A stretch of DNA of 64,000 bases from CAZTHM01 sp041946825 (GTDB taxonomy: Bacteria; Acidobacteriota; Terriglobia; UBA7540), in assembly GCA_041946825.1 (NCBI GenBank), contig JBHGBD010000005.1:62001-126000 (forward strand), in the 5' to 3' direction. This document shows positions 44,054 to 54,112 of this stretch, one piece after another (position 1 is the first letter of the stretch; each line of letters begins with the position of its first letter). Both the position numbers and the translations under genes were made by a program. A model generated the notes under the pieces. The model did no database searches, was not told the origin of the DNA, and saw only the letters and a program-made list of their open reading frames with translations.

Positions 44054-45445
44054 TTGGTCCGTCTCTTTAATGTCTATTACCCAACCCGCGTCCTCATCTT
44101 GCTCTGCGGAGAGGCCATGCTGGTCTGCGCGTCTTTTCTACTGGCGGCCGTGATCCGCTTTGGCGAAGATTCCACCTTGTTGCTTCACTATGAAGGAGGC
44201 TACAGCCAGGTGGCTCTGGCCGCAGGTCTCTGTCTGCTTTCCTTGTACTATTTCGACTTGTACGATTCCCTGATTATCAGCAACAGCCGGGAAGTGCTTA
44301 CACGACTCATCCAAGTGCTTGGTGTCACGTGTCTGATCATGTCGCCGCTTGGCTATGTCCTTCCGGCGGCGAGAGTGGATCTGCGTTTCTTTGTATTGGG
44401 TATTGTCATAGCTGGCTTTGCCATGGCGGCCTGGAGGAAGCTCTTCCTGGTCCTGAACTCGTCTCCCCGGCTGGCGCGGCGGGCGGTCATCCTGGGAACG
44501 GGACCGCAAGTGCACTCTCTGAGCGAAGAAATCGCTAAGCGTCCGGAGTGGGGGGTGCGCCTGGTCGGCTACGTTGGCAAGCCGCCCGAATCTCCTGCCG
44601 AAATGAACGGGCTGGTCCGCCTCGGGGAAGTCGAAGACCTTTCGAACACTGTGGAACAACAGCGGATTAGCCAGATCATTGTCGCCATGGGCGAACGGCG
44701 CGGCCGCCTCCCGGTGGACATGCTGCTGCGACTCAAGGCTCGTGGCGTCCTGGTTCAAGACGGCAGCGACGTCTTCGAAACACTGACCGGAAAAATCCCT
44801 CTTGACTCGATGCGATTGAGTTGGCTTCTGTTCTCTCCAACTTTTCCGGTCTCCCAAACGATGCTCGCCTATAAGCGGTTGACCTCCGTCATCCTCTCTG
44901 CACTCGGACTCATTATCACGTCACCTCTGATGGCCATTATTGCGGTGGCGCTGCGACTGGACTCAAAGGGGCCCATCATTTTTCGGCAGAAGCGGGTGGG
45001 ACAAGACGGCAAACTCTTCGACCTTTACAAGTTCCGCTCCATGTTCCATACGGCTGACCCGATCGCCCAGACAGCACCGGCCCGTGAGAATGACGACCGG
45101 TTCACACGCGTCGGCCGGTGGATAAGGCGCACACGGCTGGATGAGCTCCCGCAACTTTACAACATTCTCCGCGGCGATATGTATTTCATCGGTCCGCGGC
45201 CCTTCGTGCCCAGGCAGGAGGAATACCTGGCGGAGAAAATCCCGTATTACCGCCAGCGCTGGGCCGTAAAACCCGGAGCCACAGGGTGGGCGCAAATCAA
45301 CCATGGCTACTGTGAAACGGTCGAAGATAACGCCGAGAAACTGGCCTACGACCTTTTCTACATCAGGCACATGTCCCTTGGATTGGACCTCTTGATTGCG
45401 TTTCGGACCGTCAAGGTTCTCCTGCTGGGTCGAGGTTCGCGATAA
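44054..45445 (+). CDS. Initiating undecaprenyl-phosphate sugar transferase
   Basis: The protein has 463 residues from a TTG start at 44054, chosen because MVRLFNVYYPTRVLILL is the family's N-terminus and GAGG lies upstream. Four or five N-terminal membrane helices and a CoA-binding-like domain (RAVILGTGPQVHSLSEE) precede the catalytic domain (from about 273): YKRLTSVILSALGLIITSPLMAI, GPIIFRQKRVGQDGK, KFRSM and DELPQLYNILRGDMYFIGPRP. It transfers the first sugar phosphate onto undecaprenyl phosphate. It is six bases behind the kinase gene. Confidence 0.93.
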   Translation: MVRLFNVYYPTRVLILLCGEAMLVCASFLLAAVIRFGEDSTLLLHYEGGYSQVALAAGLCLLSLYYFDLYDSLIISNSREVLTRLIQVLGVTCLIMSPLGYVLPAARVDLRFFVLGIVIAGFAMAAWRKLFLVLNSSPRLARRAVILGTGPQVHSLSEEIAKRPEWGVRLVGYVGKPPESPAEMNGLVRLGEVEDLSNTVEQQRISQIIVAMGERRGRLPVDMLLRLKARGVLVQDGSDVFETLTGKIPLDSMRLSWLLFSPTFPVSQTMLAYKRLTSVILSALGLIITSPLMAIIAVALRLDSKGPIIFRQKRVGQDGKLFDLYKFRSMFHTADPIAQTAPARENDDRFTRVGRWIRRTRLDELPQLYNILRGDMYFIGPRPFVPRQEEYLAEKIPYYRQRWAVKPGATGWAQINHGYCETVEDNAEKLAYDLFYIRHMSLGLDLLIAFRTVKVLLLGRGSR

Positions 45446-45491
45446 CTGTGCCGTTCAGTCTGAGTCGCTCTCGAGCCTGGATGTAACAACT

Positions 45492-46430
45492 ATGTTGATT
45501 CAGTCCCCGACCACTGACACGCGAATCAAGGCGACAACGGTGAGCGATTCTCATTCGCGTGCGCAGATTGGTAAGGTTTCTGCTAAATGTATCTTCACGG
45601 TGGACGTGGAGGACTGGTTCCACATCCTCGATGTCCCCTCAACGCCTCCGATGTCCGCGTGGGACTCGCTGCCCTCTCGGGTCGAGAAGAATTTCCTGAA
45701 GCTGCTGGATATCTTCGGGGAGAAAAACGTCCGCGTCACGTGTTTCTTTCTCGGCTGGGTCGCTGAAAAGTTCCCCCATCTGGTGAGAGAGGCTCAGGCA
45801 AGAGGACATGAGATTGCCTCCCACGGTTATGCGCATCGGCTGGTATATCAGATGAGCCGGGAGGATTTCCTCGCAGATGTCACACGATCGAAAAAACTTC
45901 TAGAGGACGTCGCAGGGAGCACGATTCTCGGCTATCGATCTGCCGGCTTTTCCGTAACTGAGAAGACCCCTTGGTTCTTCGAGGAACTAATTCGGTCTGG
46001 TTACGCCTACGACTCATCGGTGTTTCCCGGGCCCCGCGAGCACGGCGGGATCAAGAACGGGATGTTTGCTCCCTATGTCATAACGAATGGCGGGCGAACC
46101 CTCATCGAGTTTCCAATTACCGTGAGCCACGCCTTGGGGCGGCCCCTTTGCTTTTTCGGGGGAGGGTATCTTCGGCTGTTCCCTTATCGACTGATTCAGC
46201 GGATGACACGGAAGGTGTTGAAGCAGGGTCGCCCCGTGATCTTCTACGTCCATCCTCGCGAGATAGATACCGAGCATCCCCGCTTGGCAATGGGCCTGGG
46301 CCGGCGATTCAAGAGCTATGTGGGGCTGCACACAACGACGCAAAAGCTCCGCCGATTGACTGGAGAATTCGAGCACACGACATTTCGGGACTTCATCACA
46401 GCGCACGCGGACGCGTTGCGCGCCGCGTGA
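45492..46430 (+). CDS. Polysaccharide deacetylase, exosortase-associated (DUF3473 type)
   Basis: The protein has 312 residues from ATG 45492; an earlier in-frame start has no ribosome site. The NodB-like catalytic barrel has FTVDVEDWFH (metal/catalytic Asp38, Asp41) and HEIASHGYAHRLV, giving the zinc His pair. The C-terminal extension with FYVHPREIDTEHPRL is typical of the DUF3473 branch found in exosortase loci. No signal peptide is obvious, so it probably acts on lipid-linked or nucleotide-linked intermediates inside the cell. Confidence 0.9.
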   Translation: MLIQSPTTDTRIKATTVSDSHSRAQIGKVSAKCIFTVDVEDWFHILDVPSTPPMSAWDSLPSRVEKNFLKLLDIFGEKNVRVTCFFLGWVAEKFPHLVREAQARGHEIASHGYAHRLVYQMSREDFLADVTRSKKLLEDVAGSTILGYRSAGFSVTEKTPWFFEELIRSGYAYDSSVFPGPREHGGIKNGMFAPYVITNGGRTLIEFPITVSHALGRPLCFFGGGYLRLFPYRLIQRMTRKVLKQGRPVIFYVHPREIDTEHPRLAMGLGRRFKSYVGLHTTTQKLRRLTGEFEHTTFRDFITAHADALRAA

Positions 46431-46533
46431 GGTCGCGCAACTGCCGGGGAGCGGATCCAGCCAAAGGAATGTCACGCTGGACAGTGTGATTTGCACGATC
46501 AGGCGAAGCATTTCGGACGAACTAGGGCAAATC

Positions 46534-47904
46534 ATGAAGGGCGAAGCGGTCGAACTCCAAGTAAGTCCACGACAAGAACCCTCGACCCAACTGTTAGGGG
46601 CCACGCGCGAGCCGAAGTGGAGCCTCGGGTTCGTGGGAGTCCTCATGTATCTGTTCGTCGAATACATGCGGCTCTCGGCACAGTACCCCGTGTTTCAGGC
46701 TGTGCAAGTGGGCAAGGTGGTGGTCGCCCTTTGCCTGCTGGGTTGGGTGATTGCCCCTCGAACGAGAGGCAACTCTCGGTTCACCCGCCCCATCGACCTG
46801 ACACTGGTGTTGCTGCTCTTTGTTTCCCTTGTATCTGCCATATTCGCCAAGTATCCAGAGGCGGCGTGGCTCACCGTCCTGGACCTCTTCCGCTGGGTCT
46901 TGATTTACTTCGTAATCTCAAGGATCGTCATCAGTTCCTGGCGTCAGCGAGTCTTCTTCCTCGTTTTCATCCTCTTAAACGACAAGATGGCACAAGCTGC
47001 CATTCGGAGTTTTCACGCCGCGAAGGAGTTTGGCAGGAGCGACGAGTTGCTGGCCAAAATCGGCGTCGGGGCCGGGTCGGTCGGATTCTTCTCCAATGCC
47101 GGAGACTTTGGTGTCGCCATGAGTGTGGTTCTTCCGCTGGCTGGGATCATGTTGCTTGGGGAATCCAAGAAACTCCCCCGCCTCTTTTTTCTCGCCTCCT
47201 TTGTGGTAATTTCAGGAGCCATCATTGCGTGCGGTTCCCGAGGCGCAGTTCTGGGCGCATTAGTCGCGGCCGCAGTTGGCTGGGCGCGGAATCCGAAGCG
47301 GCTTGGAAGCGTTGTCGTTTTCCTGCTCTTTATTCCAGCATTCATTTACATCTTACCTGAGGCGAGCAAAGAAAGGTGGCGGTCCGCCGAAAACTGGCAG
47401 GAGGATAGAACCGCCAGTCATCGCATCGCGTTATGGAAGGCAGGCCTGAGAATGTTCCGCGACTACCCGCTTCTTGGCGCCGGACCCGGAAATTACCCGC
47501 AGCGCTATTCAGAGAAGTACGCCGAACCGGGTGATGACCCCACCGCCTGGGTTCCGCATAGCATCTACATCCAGTCGTTGTCCGAGCTCGGCCTGGGTGG
47601 AACGATCCCTGTCCTTCTGCTATTCTATTTCTGCTTCCGGCTCAACTACCAGACGAGGAAACTTCTGAACCCGAAAGGAGGCTCCAGGGAGAGGTTCAAC
47701 TATTTCCTGGCATTTGGATTCGATTTAGCGTTGGTCGGGTACATGGTGAGCGGAGCGTTCCTGACCGTGCTCTATTACCCACATTTGTGGATGATTCTGG
47801 CGATGAGCGTCGGTCTGCACACGGCGGTCACACGCCGTCCGGCACCCCAGACAGCGGAAGAGGCCCAGATAGATGTCGCTCTTCCAGTAACGGCAGAAGG
47901 ATAA
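46534..47904 (+). CDS. O-antigen ligase/polymerase-like membrane protein
   Basis: The protein has 456 residues from ATG 46534 (AGGG seven bases upstream); a GTG at 46486 is the longer option. It has about ten to twelve membrane helices and a large periplasmic loop near 310-370. The Wzy_C/ligase signature is RMFRDYPLLGAGPGNYPQRY with VPHSIYIQSLSELGLGG. Such proteins join glycan units (Wzy) or transfer them to an acceptor (WaaL); sequence alone does not separate the two. In PEP-CTERM loci a ligase could also glycosylate exported protein. Confidence 0.88.
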   Translation: MKGEAVELQVSPRQEPSTQLLGATREPKWSLGFVGVLMYLFVEYMRLSAQYPVFQAVQVGKVVVALCLLGWVIAPRTRGNSRFTRPIDLTLVLLLFVSLVSAIFAKYPEAAWLTVLDLFRWVLIYFVISRIVISSWRQRVFFLVFILLNDKMAQAAIRSFHAAKEFGRSDELLAKIGVGAGSVGFFSNAGDFGVAMSVVLPLAGIMLLGESKKLPRLFFLASFVVISGAIIACGSRGAVLGALVAAAVGWARNPKRLGSVVVFLLFIPAFIYILPEASKERWRSAENWQEDRTASHRIALWKAGLRMFRDYPLLGAGPGNYPQRYSEKYAEPGDDPTAWVPHSIYIQSLSELGLGGTIPVLLLFYFCFRLNYQTRKLLNPKGGSRERFNYFLAFGFDLALVGYMVSGAFLTVLYYPHLWMILAMSVGLHTAVTRRPAPQTAEEAQIDVALPVTAEG

Positions 47905-47913
47905 AACCATTCC

Positions 47914-49122
47914 ATGCTCAGGTTCGTGGCGCCCGCGGGGGCGCCGTTGGAGTTAGCCCAAATACTCCGCTCGGCTCGCGCCAGCTTGGTCCGCAGCGGC
48001 GCGAAAGACTTGCTGTCAACGTCCTTTGCTGCTGCCTTGAACTGCCGGTACGTCTTCACGGCCTCTTCGGGGCGGGCCGCCTTGGCATTGATCCTAAGAA
48101 GTCTGGCCCGTCTGCGGCCAGGCCGGAACGTTGTGGCCTTACCGGCCTATACTTGTTACACCGTTCCTGCCGCGATTGTGCGCGCCGGCCTCAGAATTCA
48201 CCCTCTCGAAATCAACCCGCTGACCCTGGATGTCGCTTCCGGCCAACTCGACGAGCTACCCGGTGAAGGCCTTCTTTCCATCCTTACCTCGAATCTCTTT
48301 GGACTGCTGAACAACACCGACCGCATTCGCCAAGCCGCCCAAGCGCGGGGGGGGTTCGTGATTGATGATGCTGCGCAAGCTCTGGGAGCAACTCGAAACG
48401 GGTGCCCCGCCGGGACGCTGGGCGACGTTGGCTTCTATAGTTTCGGCAGGGGAAAAGCGCTGGCCGCCATGGAAGGCGCAGTGATCGTCACCAACTCGGA
48501 GGAAATCGCCTCCGCTATCCAACGCGAGTCCTCTGACACGCGCCCTGCACCAGCCTCACATTCCGTGGAGTTGTTCTTCCAGATGCTTGCATACTATGTT
48601 CTGCTCCATCCCCGGCTTTATTGGATTCCGAATTCGCTTCCCTTCTTGAAGCTGGGGACGACGGAATTTGATCCGAGTTTCCCGGAATTTCGCATGCCCG
48701 GAATCGTGCGCGAGCTTCTGCCGAGGCTGCTCGAGCGGTTGGCGGCCATGAACGGCGTTCGGAGGGCGAATGCCGCCGCGCTGGGTACCGGCCTGAAAGG
48801 CCACCCAGAATTCACGCTGCTCCAGCCCGGCGAGGGAGTCGAGCCGAACTATATTCGCTTCCCTCTCCTCGCCCGTGACGAGGCAACGCGCGAGCGCGCC
48901 GTGCGACTTCTGCGCCATGCGGGAATCGGCGCGGGCCCCTTCTATCCCGGAGCGGTGTGCGATATCCCCCGCATCGCAGCCCATGCGGTGCCCGAGAACT
49001 TCCATCGCCCCGCTGCCGAGGACACAAGCCACAGACTTCTGACGCTTCCCACGCATCCCTACGTTGGCGAGAACGACGTGCGCCGGATGATTGATACCCT
49101 GCGAAAGGTGGAAGCCCGATGA
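47914..49122 (+). CDS. DegT/DnrJ/EryC1-type PLP aminotransferase
   Basis: The protein has 402 residues. The fold-type I features are visible: TASSGRAALALIL, ALPAYTCYTVPAAIVRAGL, GGFVIDDAAQALGA (PLP-binding Asp) and the Schiff-base Lys near 180 in FYSFGRGKALAAMEGA. Enzymes of this family transaminate keto sugars to amino sugars. The tail has shorter-than-usual conserved regions, so the substrate cannot be inferred. It shares an ATGA overlap with the flippase gene. The amino group made here could be the substrate of the deacetylases' counter-reaction or the ATP-grasp ligase downstream. Confidence 0.88.
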   Translation: MLRFVAPAGAPLELAQILRSARASLVRSGAKDLLSTSFAAALNCRYVFTASSGRAALALILRSLARLRPGRNVVALPAYTCYTVPAAIVRAGLRIHPLEINPLTLDVASGQLDELPGEGLLSILTSNLFGLLNNTDRIRQAAQARGGFVIDDAAQALGATRNGCPAGTLGDVGFYSFGRGKALAAMEGAVIVTNSEEIASAIQRESSDTRPAPASHSVELFFQMLAYYVLLHPRLYWIPNSLPFLKLGTTEFDPSFPEFRMPGIVRELLPRLLERLAAMNGVRRANAAALGTGLKGHPEFTLLQPGEGVEPNYIRFPLLARDEATRERAVRLLRHAGIGAGPFYPGAVCDIPRIAAHAVPENFHRPAAEDTSHRLLTLPTHPYVGENDVRRMIDTLRKVEAR

Positions 49123-50597
49123 AGGAAGAAATCGGCCGCCTCGTGAAGCACGCCGGGATTTACGGCGCCGGAGTTATCCTGAACAAGTCGGTGGGGTTCC
49201 TGCTGATCCCACTCTATACACGATTTCTGACGCCCGCCGATTACGGAGTGCTGGAACTCCTCGACCTGACGATATTCTTCAGCGGCATCTTCTGCATGAT
49301 GGGGATCTCCTCCGCGGTCTTCCGATTCTATGCCGTGTACGATACCGAAAGCGACCGGAAGGAAGTCATTGCCAGCGCTCTGTTCTTCGTGACCATCGCT
49401 TCCCTGCTCGTCTCGGTCGCCCTGCAACTCCTGGCGGTGCCCCTGGCGGCAACGGCGTTTGGAAATATCGCCTATGCGCCCTATGTGCGGGTTGTCTCAT
49501 GGACGCTGTTTTTCTCGAACCTGACGGAAGTCCCTTTCGCCTACTGGCGGGCGCAACATCGGACCGTGCTCTTTGTGGTCGTCAACTTGATTCGAACGAT
49601 CGTGAGCGCCGGGACGCTGATCGTGGCCGTGGCCGTGCTCCAGCGCGGGGTGCAAGGAGTCGTGTACGCCAATTTGATCACCAACGGAATTCTGGGGTTG
49701 CTCCTGCTCGGAACCACACTATCCAAAGTCGGCTTTCGCGTCATGAGCCACAAGTTGCGTGAAATGCTCGCTTATGGCGCTCCTCTCATCGTTCAAAGCA
49801 TCGCATCCTTCATTTTGGTGTTTTCGGACCGATTGTTCCTACGCCACTTCGCGAGCTTGACGGAGGTGGGCATCTACAGCCTTGGCTATAAACTGGCCGG
49901 AATTGTCGCCCTCCTAGTCAGCGGGCCGTTCACTATGACGTGGTCGTGGCACCAGTTTGAGGTGGCGAAAAAGGGGAACGCCAAGGATACCTTTGCACAC
50001 ATCCAGCTTTACCAGTTGCTTGTCTCAGTTTTTGTAGCGCTGGTGATTACTTTGCTCGCCAAAGATGCTCTACGCATCATGGCGCCTGCGGCGTACTGGG
50101 ACGCCTCGAAGGTCGTGCCGCTCATAGCCCTTTCGTACGTACTGGGTGATATGCGCGCGGTGATTTGGACGGGCATACTTCTTCGTAATCGGACTCATCA
50201 TCTTGGCTGGATTTCCGGTATCGTTGCTGCTAGCAATCTACTTCTTAACTTCGTCTTGATTCCACGCTACTCATACATGGGAGCGGCCGTAGCCACTGTC
50301 CTTTCTTACGCGCTCAGTCTCACCTTGGGGTTCATACTTGCCCAGAGTATCTACTTTATCCGTTACGAATATAGACGTAACGCTATCGTGTTGGGATCGG
50401 CGGTAGCCATCTATCTGATCAGTACACAACTGAGTTTGCAGATTAGCCTCTCGCTTGTGGCCAATGTGTTTGTGGCATTGCTCTTCCCGGTCATCGCAAT
50501 CGTCATGTTAAGACGGGAGGAAAGGATAATGCTCTGGCAGTTGGGAAGGCAGGCGGTTGAGAGGATGAGAAACCTGCGCCTGCAGCACGAAAGCTAA
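49119..50597 (+). CDS. Oligosaccharide flippase (Wzx/MVF family)
   Basis: The protein has 492 residues and about 14 membrane helices. LVKHAGIYGAGVILNKSVGFLLIPLYTRFLTPADYGVLELL is the standard start of Wzx-like polysaccharide transporters. It would flip undecaprenyl-linked repeat units to the periplasm for the polymerase. The ATG overlaps the aminotransferase stop by four bases. The 3' third has more A/T-ending codons than the 5' part. Confidence 0.9.
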   Translation: MKEEIGRLVKHAGIYGAGVILNKSVGFLLIPLYTRFLTPADYGVLELLDLTIFFSGIFCMMGISSAVFRFYAVYDTESDRKEVIASALFFVTIASLLVSVALQLLAVPLAATAFGNIAYAPYVRVVSWTLFFSNLTEVPFAYWRAQHRTVLFVVVNLIRTIVSAGTLIVAVAVLQRGVQGVVYANLITNGILGLLLLGTTLSKVGFRVMSHKLREMLAYGAPLIVQSIASFILVFSDRLFLRHFASLTEVGIYSLGYKLAGIVALLVSGPFTMTWSWHQFEVAKKGNAKDTFAHIQLYQLLVSVFVALVITLLAKDALRIMAPAAYWDASKVVPLIALSYVLGDMRAVIWTGILLRNRTHHLGWISGIVAASNLLLNFVLIPRYSYMGAAVATVLSYALSLTLGFILAQSIYFIRYEYRRNAIVLGSAVAIYLISTQLSLQISLSLVANVFVALLFPVIAIVMLRREERIMLWQLGRQAVERMRNLRLQHES

Positions 50598-50614
50598 GCG
50601 CCAAGGTTACCGAA

Positions 50615-50644
50615 GCACGGCCAAACGTCCGTGTGGAGCCGTGC
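50615..50644. other. Hairpin in the gap after the flippase gene
   Basis: GCACGGC (50615-50621) and GCCGTGC (50638-50644) can pair across 16 bases. There is no U-tract, so it is not a proven terminator. The 258-base gap to 50855 otherwise shows no gene; GGAAAGGAGGAGGT at its end is the next gene's strong ribosome site. Confidence 0.3.
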
Positions 50645-50855
50645 GACATCGGCACCTGAGTAGCCGCAAAGCTTCAAGGCGCACGAGCAGCGCCGCTTAG
50701 GCTAGTTTCCAAAGAGCGTCACATCGCTCGTCAGCAGGTACGCAAATTAGATATGACCTTCTACGCTCCATCCTTGAACTGGATGACGTCGGCCTTCGAC
50801 AGGCCTCGAGTCAACGAAAACAAGCTCAAGCGCTATATCTTGGAAAGGAGGAGGT

Positions 50856-51710
50856 ATGTGGCGCCCGGTTTCTCATCTTCGTTCAAATGACATTGTCTCA
50901 ATTGCTCTCGTAGCCTTTGGTGCGCTAATCTTACCCCTTCTAGGATGGTATACGCTCGGCCCCGTCTCACTAATCATAGGCCCCATCATAAGCCTGTTTC
51001 TGATCCTTGTGGCACTGGCAGAGGTGTACAGGAGTTCACAGGAAACTGCAAAAGAAATCGTCCAAATTTACCCACAGCTAGCTGCGCTTATGTCAGTCCT
51101 GTCGTGCCTGAAGATTACGCACCCGATACCGCCGCTGCGTGGGTGGGCAGCGGGTCCTGACTTCATTAGTCTCTGCATTTCCGCTATTCTCGCCCATAAA
51201 CCCCAGAATGTTATCGAGTGCGGCTCCGGGGCGTCCACCGTACTCATGTGTTACGGCCTGAAACAAGTGGGCAGCGGGCGAATCTGGTCGCTAGAACACG
51301 ACGAGAACTTCGCCCGAACAACCAAGGAACATCTCGCTGCGCACGGCCTGGAAGAACAAGGCCAAGTAATACACGCCCCTCTTCAGCAAGTGTCAATCAA
51401 TGGGAAATCCTGGCGCTGGTATGACATCTCCATCTTTGACAGGGTCGCTCCAATAGACCTGCTGGTAGTCGACGGCCCGCCGGGCAATGTCGGCCCCAAG
51501 ATGCGCTACCCTGCCCTACCACTGCTTTATCCCCTTCTCAGCCCGGAGGCGACGATCATTGTCGATGACGCCCGGCGCGAGGATGAAGAAGAAATGATCA
51601 ATGACTGGCTCGCCGAGTTCAAAGACTTCACCTGGGAGCCGCGCCAAACTGAAACAGGTGCCATGATCCTCAGGCGGCGTGCAAACGTATCCGCGCCGCC
51701 AAAGGGCTGA
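50856..51710 (+). CDS. Membrane-tethered class I methyltransferase
   Basis: The protein has 284 residues. Two N-terminal membrane helices (IVSIALVAFGALILPLLGW, LIIGPIISLFLILVALAEVY) are followed by a short coil and a methyltransferase domain: NVIECGSGASTVLM (motif I), RIWSLEHDENFARTTKEHL, IDLLVVDGPPGNVG and EATIIVDDARR. The order matches the Methyltransf_24-like family, whose members often modify glycans. Tethering would place it at the inner face of the membrane near the EPS assembly line. It starts a stretch with more A/T-rich codons than the genes on either side. Confidence 0.83.
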   Translation: MWRPVSHLRSNDIVSIALVAFGALILPLLGWYTLGPVSLIIGPIISLFLILVALAEVYRSSQETAKEIVQIYPQLAALMSVLSCLKITHPIPPLRGWAAGPDFISLCISAILAHKPQNVIECGSGASTVLMCYGLKQVGSGRIWSLEHDENFARTTKEHLAAHGLEEQGQVIHAPLQQVSINGKSWRWYDISIFDRVAPIDLLVVDGPPGNVGPKMRYPALPLLYPLLSPEATIIVDDARREDEEEMINDWLAEFKDFTWEPRQTETGAMILRRRANVSAPPKG

Positions 51711-51738
51711 AACCTGACTATGCTTACAATCGGAGGGA

Positions 51739-52989
51739 ATGCCTCTCCAGGCAACTATGTCGGCAGTCTCAGTTCTGATTCCAACATATAATCGTGCCCG
51801 TTATCTGCGGGAGTCCCTCGAGAGTGTGCTGGGGCAGACAGTTGCTCCCGCACAGGTGATCGTCATCAACGACGGCTCAACGGATGACACGCGTGAAGTT
51901 CTTGAACCTTACATGGAACGGATTGAGTACCTCGAGAAGGCCAACGGGGGTAAGTCTACGGCGCTCAACCTGGGGCTGTCCCGTGTCACGGGCGACTATG
52001 TCTGGATCATGGACGACGACGATGTCGCGTTGCCGGACGCTCTGGAAACCCACTTGAAAGTTCTCGAAAACGATCCCGGCATTGGATTTACGTACACCGC
52101 TGGGTATCTCGGCAAAACAAGACCAAAGGGAGGGGGGATCGAAATCTTAGAGGGCGGGCCGCTTCCAGATGTACCCGAGGACGAATTCCTTTCTAGGTAT
52201 TTGCAGGGATGTTTTTTCTATCAGGGCGCGTTGCTGGTCAGAACGGCGTGCTACGAAGCTGTGGGAAAGTTTGACGCTGGACTTATCCGGTGCCAGGACG
52301 TGGACATGATGGTGCGCATCGCGCGCCAGTACCGGGGACGCGGAATCGATAAGCCAACGGTTATAATCCGGCAGCATTCTGGCTCACGGGGCAGTGAAAG
52401 TGAGGGCTTCGTTGCTGAAAGGATCTTTTCTAAAACACGCAAATACGAGGAGAAGATCTTCAAGCGCCTCAGGAACGAGCTAGAGCTTTGCGATTATTTG
52501 CCCGCAAACTTCAAAGGGATAATGTTGGGGCCAGAATCGAGACGGCGAGCGTACATAGCACGGATGGGCATGGCAGCAGGCAGGGGGATGTTCGACGACA
52601 TGTTGTGCGACCTCCGCTGTGCTCTTGACCAGGTGGCCGAAAACTCCCCGCTTACTGATACGGAACGCGCCTCGGTATCAAGAGGAATAAACTATTTGCA
52701 GCCCGGTGACAAGTTTCTCGTTGATCGCCAATTCCTAGAATCCGTACGGGTTGCATGCCGGGGCCGTGCAGGGAAAGACGTCATGGTGGAGATGGCTCGA
52801 GGTCTCTGCTGGCGGGCTCATTATGCGCTGCACTTCCGCCAATTTCGATTTCTCCTCGAAATCATTGGAGCCGCCTGCCGGTTACTGCGTGTCCGTGGCA
52901 CCGTACTTGCCGTGATGCGCAAGCTGAGAGAAGTGTTGGAAGCTCATCGCCCGCAAGGGCCCCAGTCGCAGGACCGCCAGGCCGGCTAG
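51739..52989 (+). CDS. Family 2 glycosyltransferase
   Basis: The protein has 416 residues; GGAGGGA lies directly before the ATG at 51739, so the ATG at 51757 (MSAVSVLIPTYNRARYL) may be the true start. The GT-A fold shows VIVINDGSTDDT, YVWIMDDDDVALPDAL (DXD-type metal site) and the catalytic-region Asp in FDAGLIRCQDVDMMVRIAR. The 180-residue C-terminal extension is Arg-rich and helical with no recognised domain. Confidence 0.88.
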   Translation: MPLQATMSAVSVLIPTYNRARYLRESLESVLGQTVAPAQVIVINDGSTDDTREVLEPYMERIEYLEKANGGKSTALNLGLSRVTGDYVWIMDDDDVALPDALETHLKVLENDPGIGFTYTAGYLGKTRPKGGGIEILEGGPLPDVPEDEFLSRYLQGCFFYQGALLVRTACYEAVGKFDAGLIRCQDVDMMVRIARQYRGRGIDKPTVIIRQHSGSRGSESEGFVAERIFSKTRKYEEKIFKRLRNELELCDYLPANFKGIMLGPESRRRAYIARMGMAAGRGMFDDMLCDLRCALDQVAENSPLTDTERASVSRGINYLQPGDKFLVDRQFLESVRVACRGRAGKDVMVEMARGLCWRAHYALHFRQFRFLLEIIGAACRLLRVRGTVLAVMRKLREVLEAHRPQGPQSQDRQAG

Positions 52990-53140
52990 GTAACAGAGAC
53001 TGCGTGGACCCACGACTCGGCGACGAATTGCATTGCCCGCATCCTTGATGCTGATTTTCAGGGGCTTAGGATCATTGCTTGCGACTGCGACAGCACAAAA
53101 TGATCGAGATTAAAATGGGCTCGCGATTCCTTGAGGTCCT

Positions 53141-54112
53141 ATGACCAATTTCCCGGCAGTTCGCCAGAAGCTTCCGGCCGTGAGCATTATCATCCCAGCC
53201 TTTCAAACAACAGAGTATATTGCCCAAGCGCTGGACTCCGTGTTGGGACAGACCTTTCGTGATTTCGAGATTATTGTTGTGAACGACGGGAGTCCGGATA
53301 CCCTGGAGTTAGAGTGCGTCCTTCAGCCGTACAAGAAAGAAATCGTTTACATCAAGCAGCCCAATGGAGGTCTGGCCCGAGCGAGGAACGTAGGTATACT
53401 GCATTCTCGAGCGCCAATAATCGCCTTGCTGGATTCAGATGACTACTGGGCCAAGGACTTCTTGGCTACACAAGTTCACATACTTGAGGATAATCCTGCC
53501 GTAGATGTAGTGTACCCAAACGCGTTACTTGTAGATTATCCTAAAGCAGCAGGCAGAACATACATGGACATCTATCCTTCTAAGGGCGCGGTTACCTTCC
53601 TGAGTATTTTGAATGGGGAGTGCACCGTAATGGGCCCGGGCGCGACAATCCGGCGAGCAATTTTCGAGCGGACGGGGCTGTATGACCCCGAGCTACGTCA
53701 CGCTGAAGACCTGGATTTGTGGTTGCGTATCCTGAAACACAACGGCCGCATTATCTATCATCGCCGCCCGGTTTACCATTTGCGGTATCGGCTAGATAGC
53801 TTGTCCAGACAGTCAAGCAAGATGCACGCCTCGATTCTGGGGATTCTTGAGAAGATGGAGAAGATGTTTTCCCTTTCAGAGGAGGAGAAAGCGGCCGTCG
53901 AGAATGCTCGGCAGCGTATTTCCGCCGCCATACACTTGGAGCGCGGCAAGGCTGCTTTTTTTAGAGGAGATGTTGAGTCGGCAATTCGCGAAATCGCAAG
54001 TTCCAATCAGTACAAACGAAGCTGGAAATTGGGGTTGGTCCTTGTGCTGATGAAGACGGCACCCGGAGTGCTGAGGTCATTGGCAGCGATCCGGTCCAGA
54101 GAATCACCTTAG
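53141..54112 (+). CDS. Family 2 glycosyltransferase
   Basis: The protein has 323 residues. GT-A features: VSIIIPAFQTTEYIAQALDSVLGQTF, IIVVNDGSPD, LARARNVGI, ALLDSDDYW (DXD) and LRHAEDLDLWLRI. The C-terminal 90 residues form a helical domain that resembles TPR-like extensions (AAIHLERGKAAFFRGDVESAI). It transfers a sugar from a nucleotide donor to the growing repeat unit; donor and linkage cannot be read. It is separated from the preceding transferase by 151 bases in which no gene was found. Confidence 0.88.
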   Translation: MTNFPAVRQKLPAVSIIIPAFQTTEYIAQALDSVLGQTFRDFEIIVVNDGSPDTLELECVLQPYKKEIVYIKQPNGGLARARNVGILHSRAPIIALLDSDDYWAKDFLATQVHILEDNPAVDVVYPNALLVDYPKAAGRTYMDIYPSKGAVTFLSILNGECTVMGPGATIRRAIFERTGLYDPELRHAEDLDLWLRILKHNGRIIYHRRPVYHLRYRLDSLSRQSSKMHASILGILEKMEKMFSLSEEEKAAVENARQRISAAIHLERGKAAFFRGDVESAIREIASSNQYKRSWKLGLVLVLMKTAPGVLRSLAAIRSRESP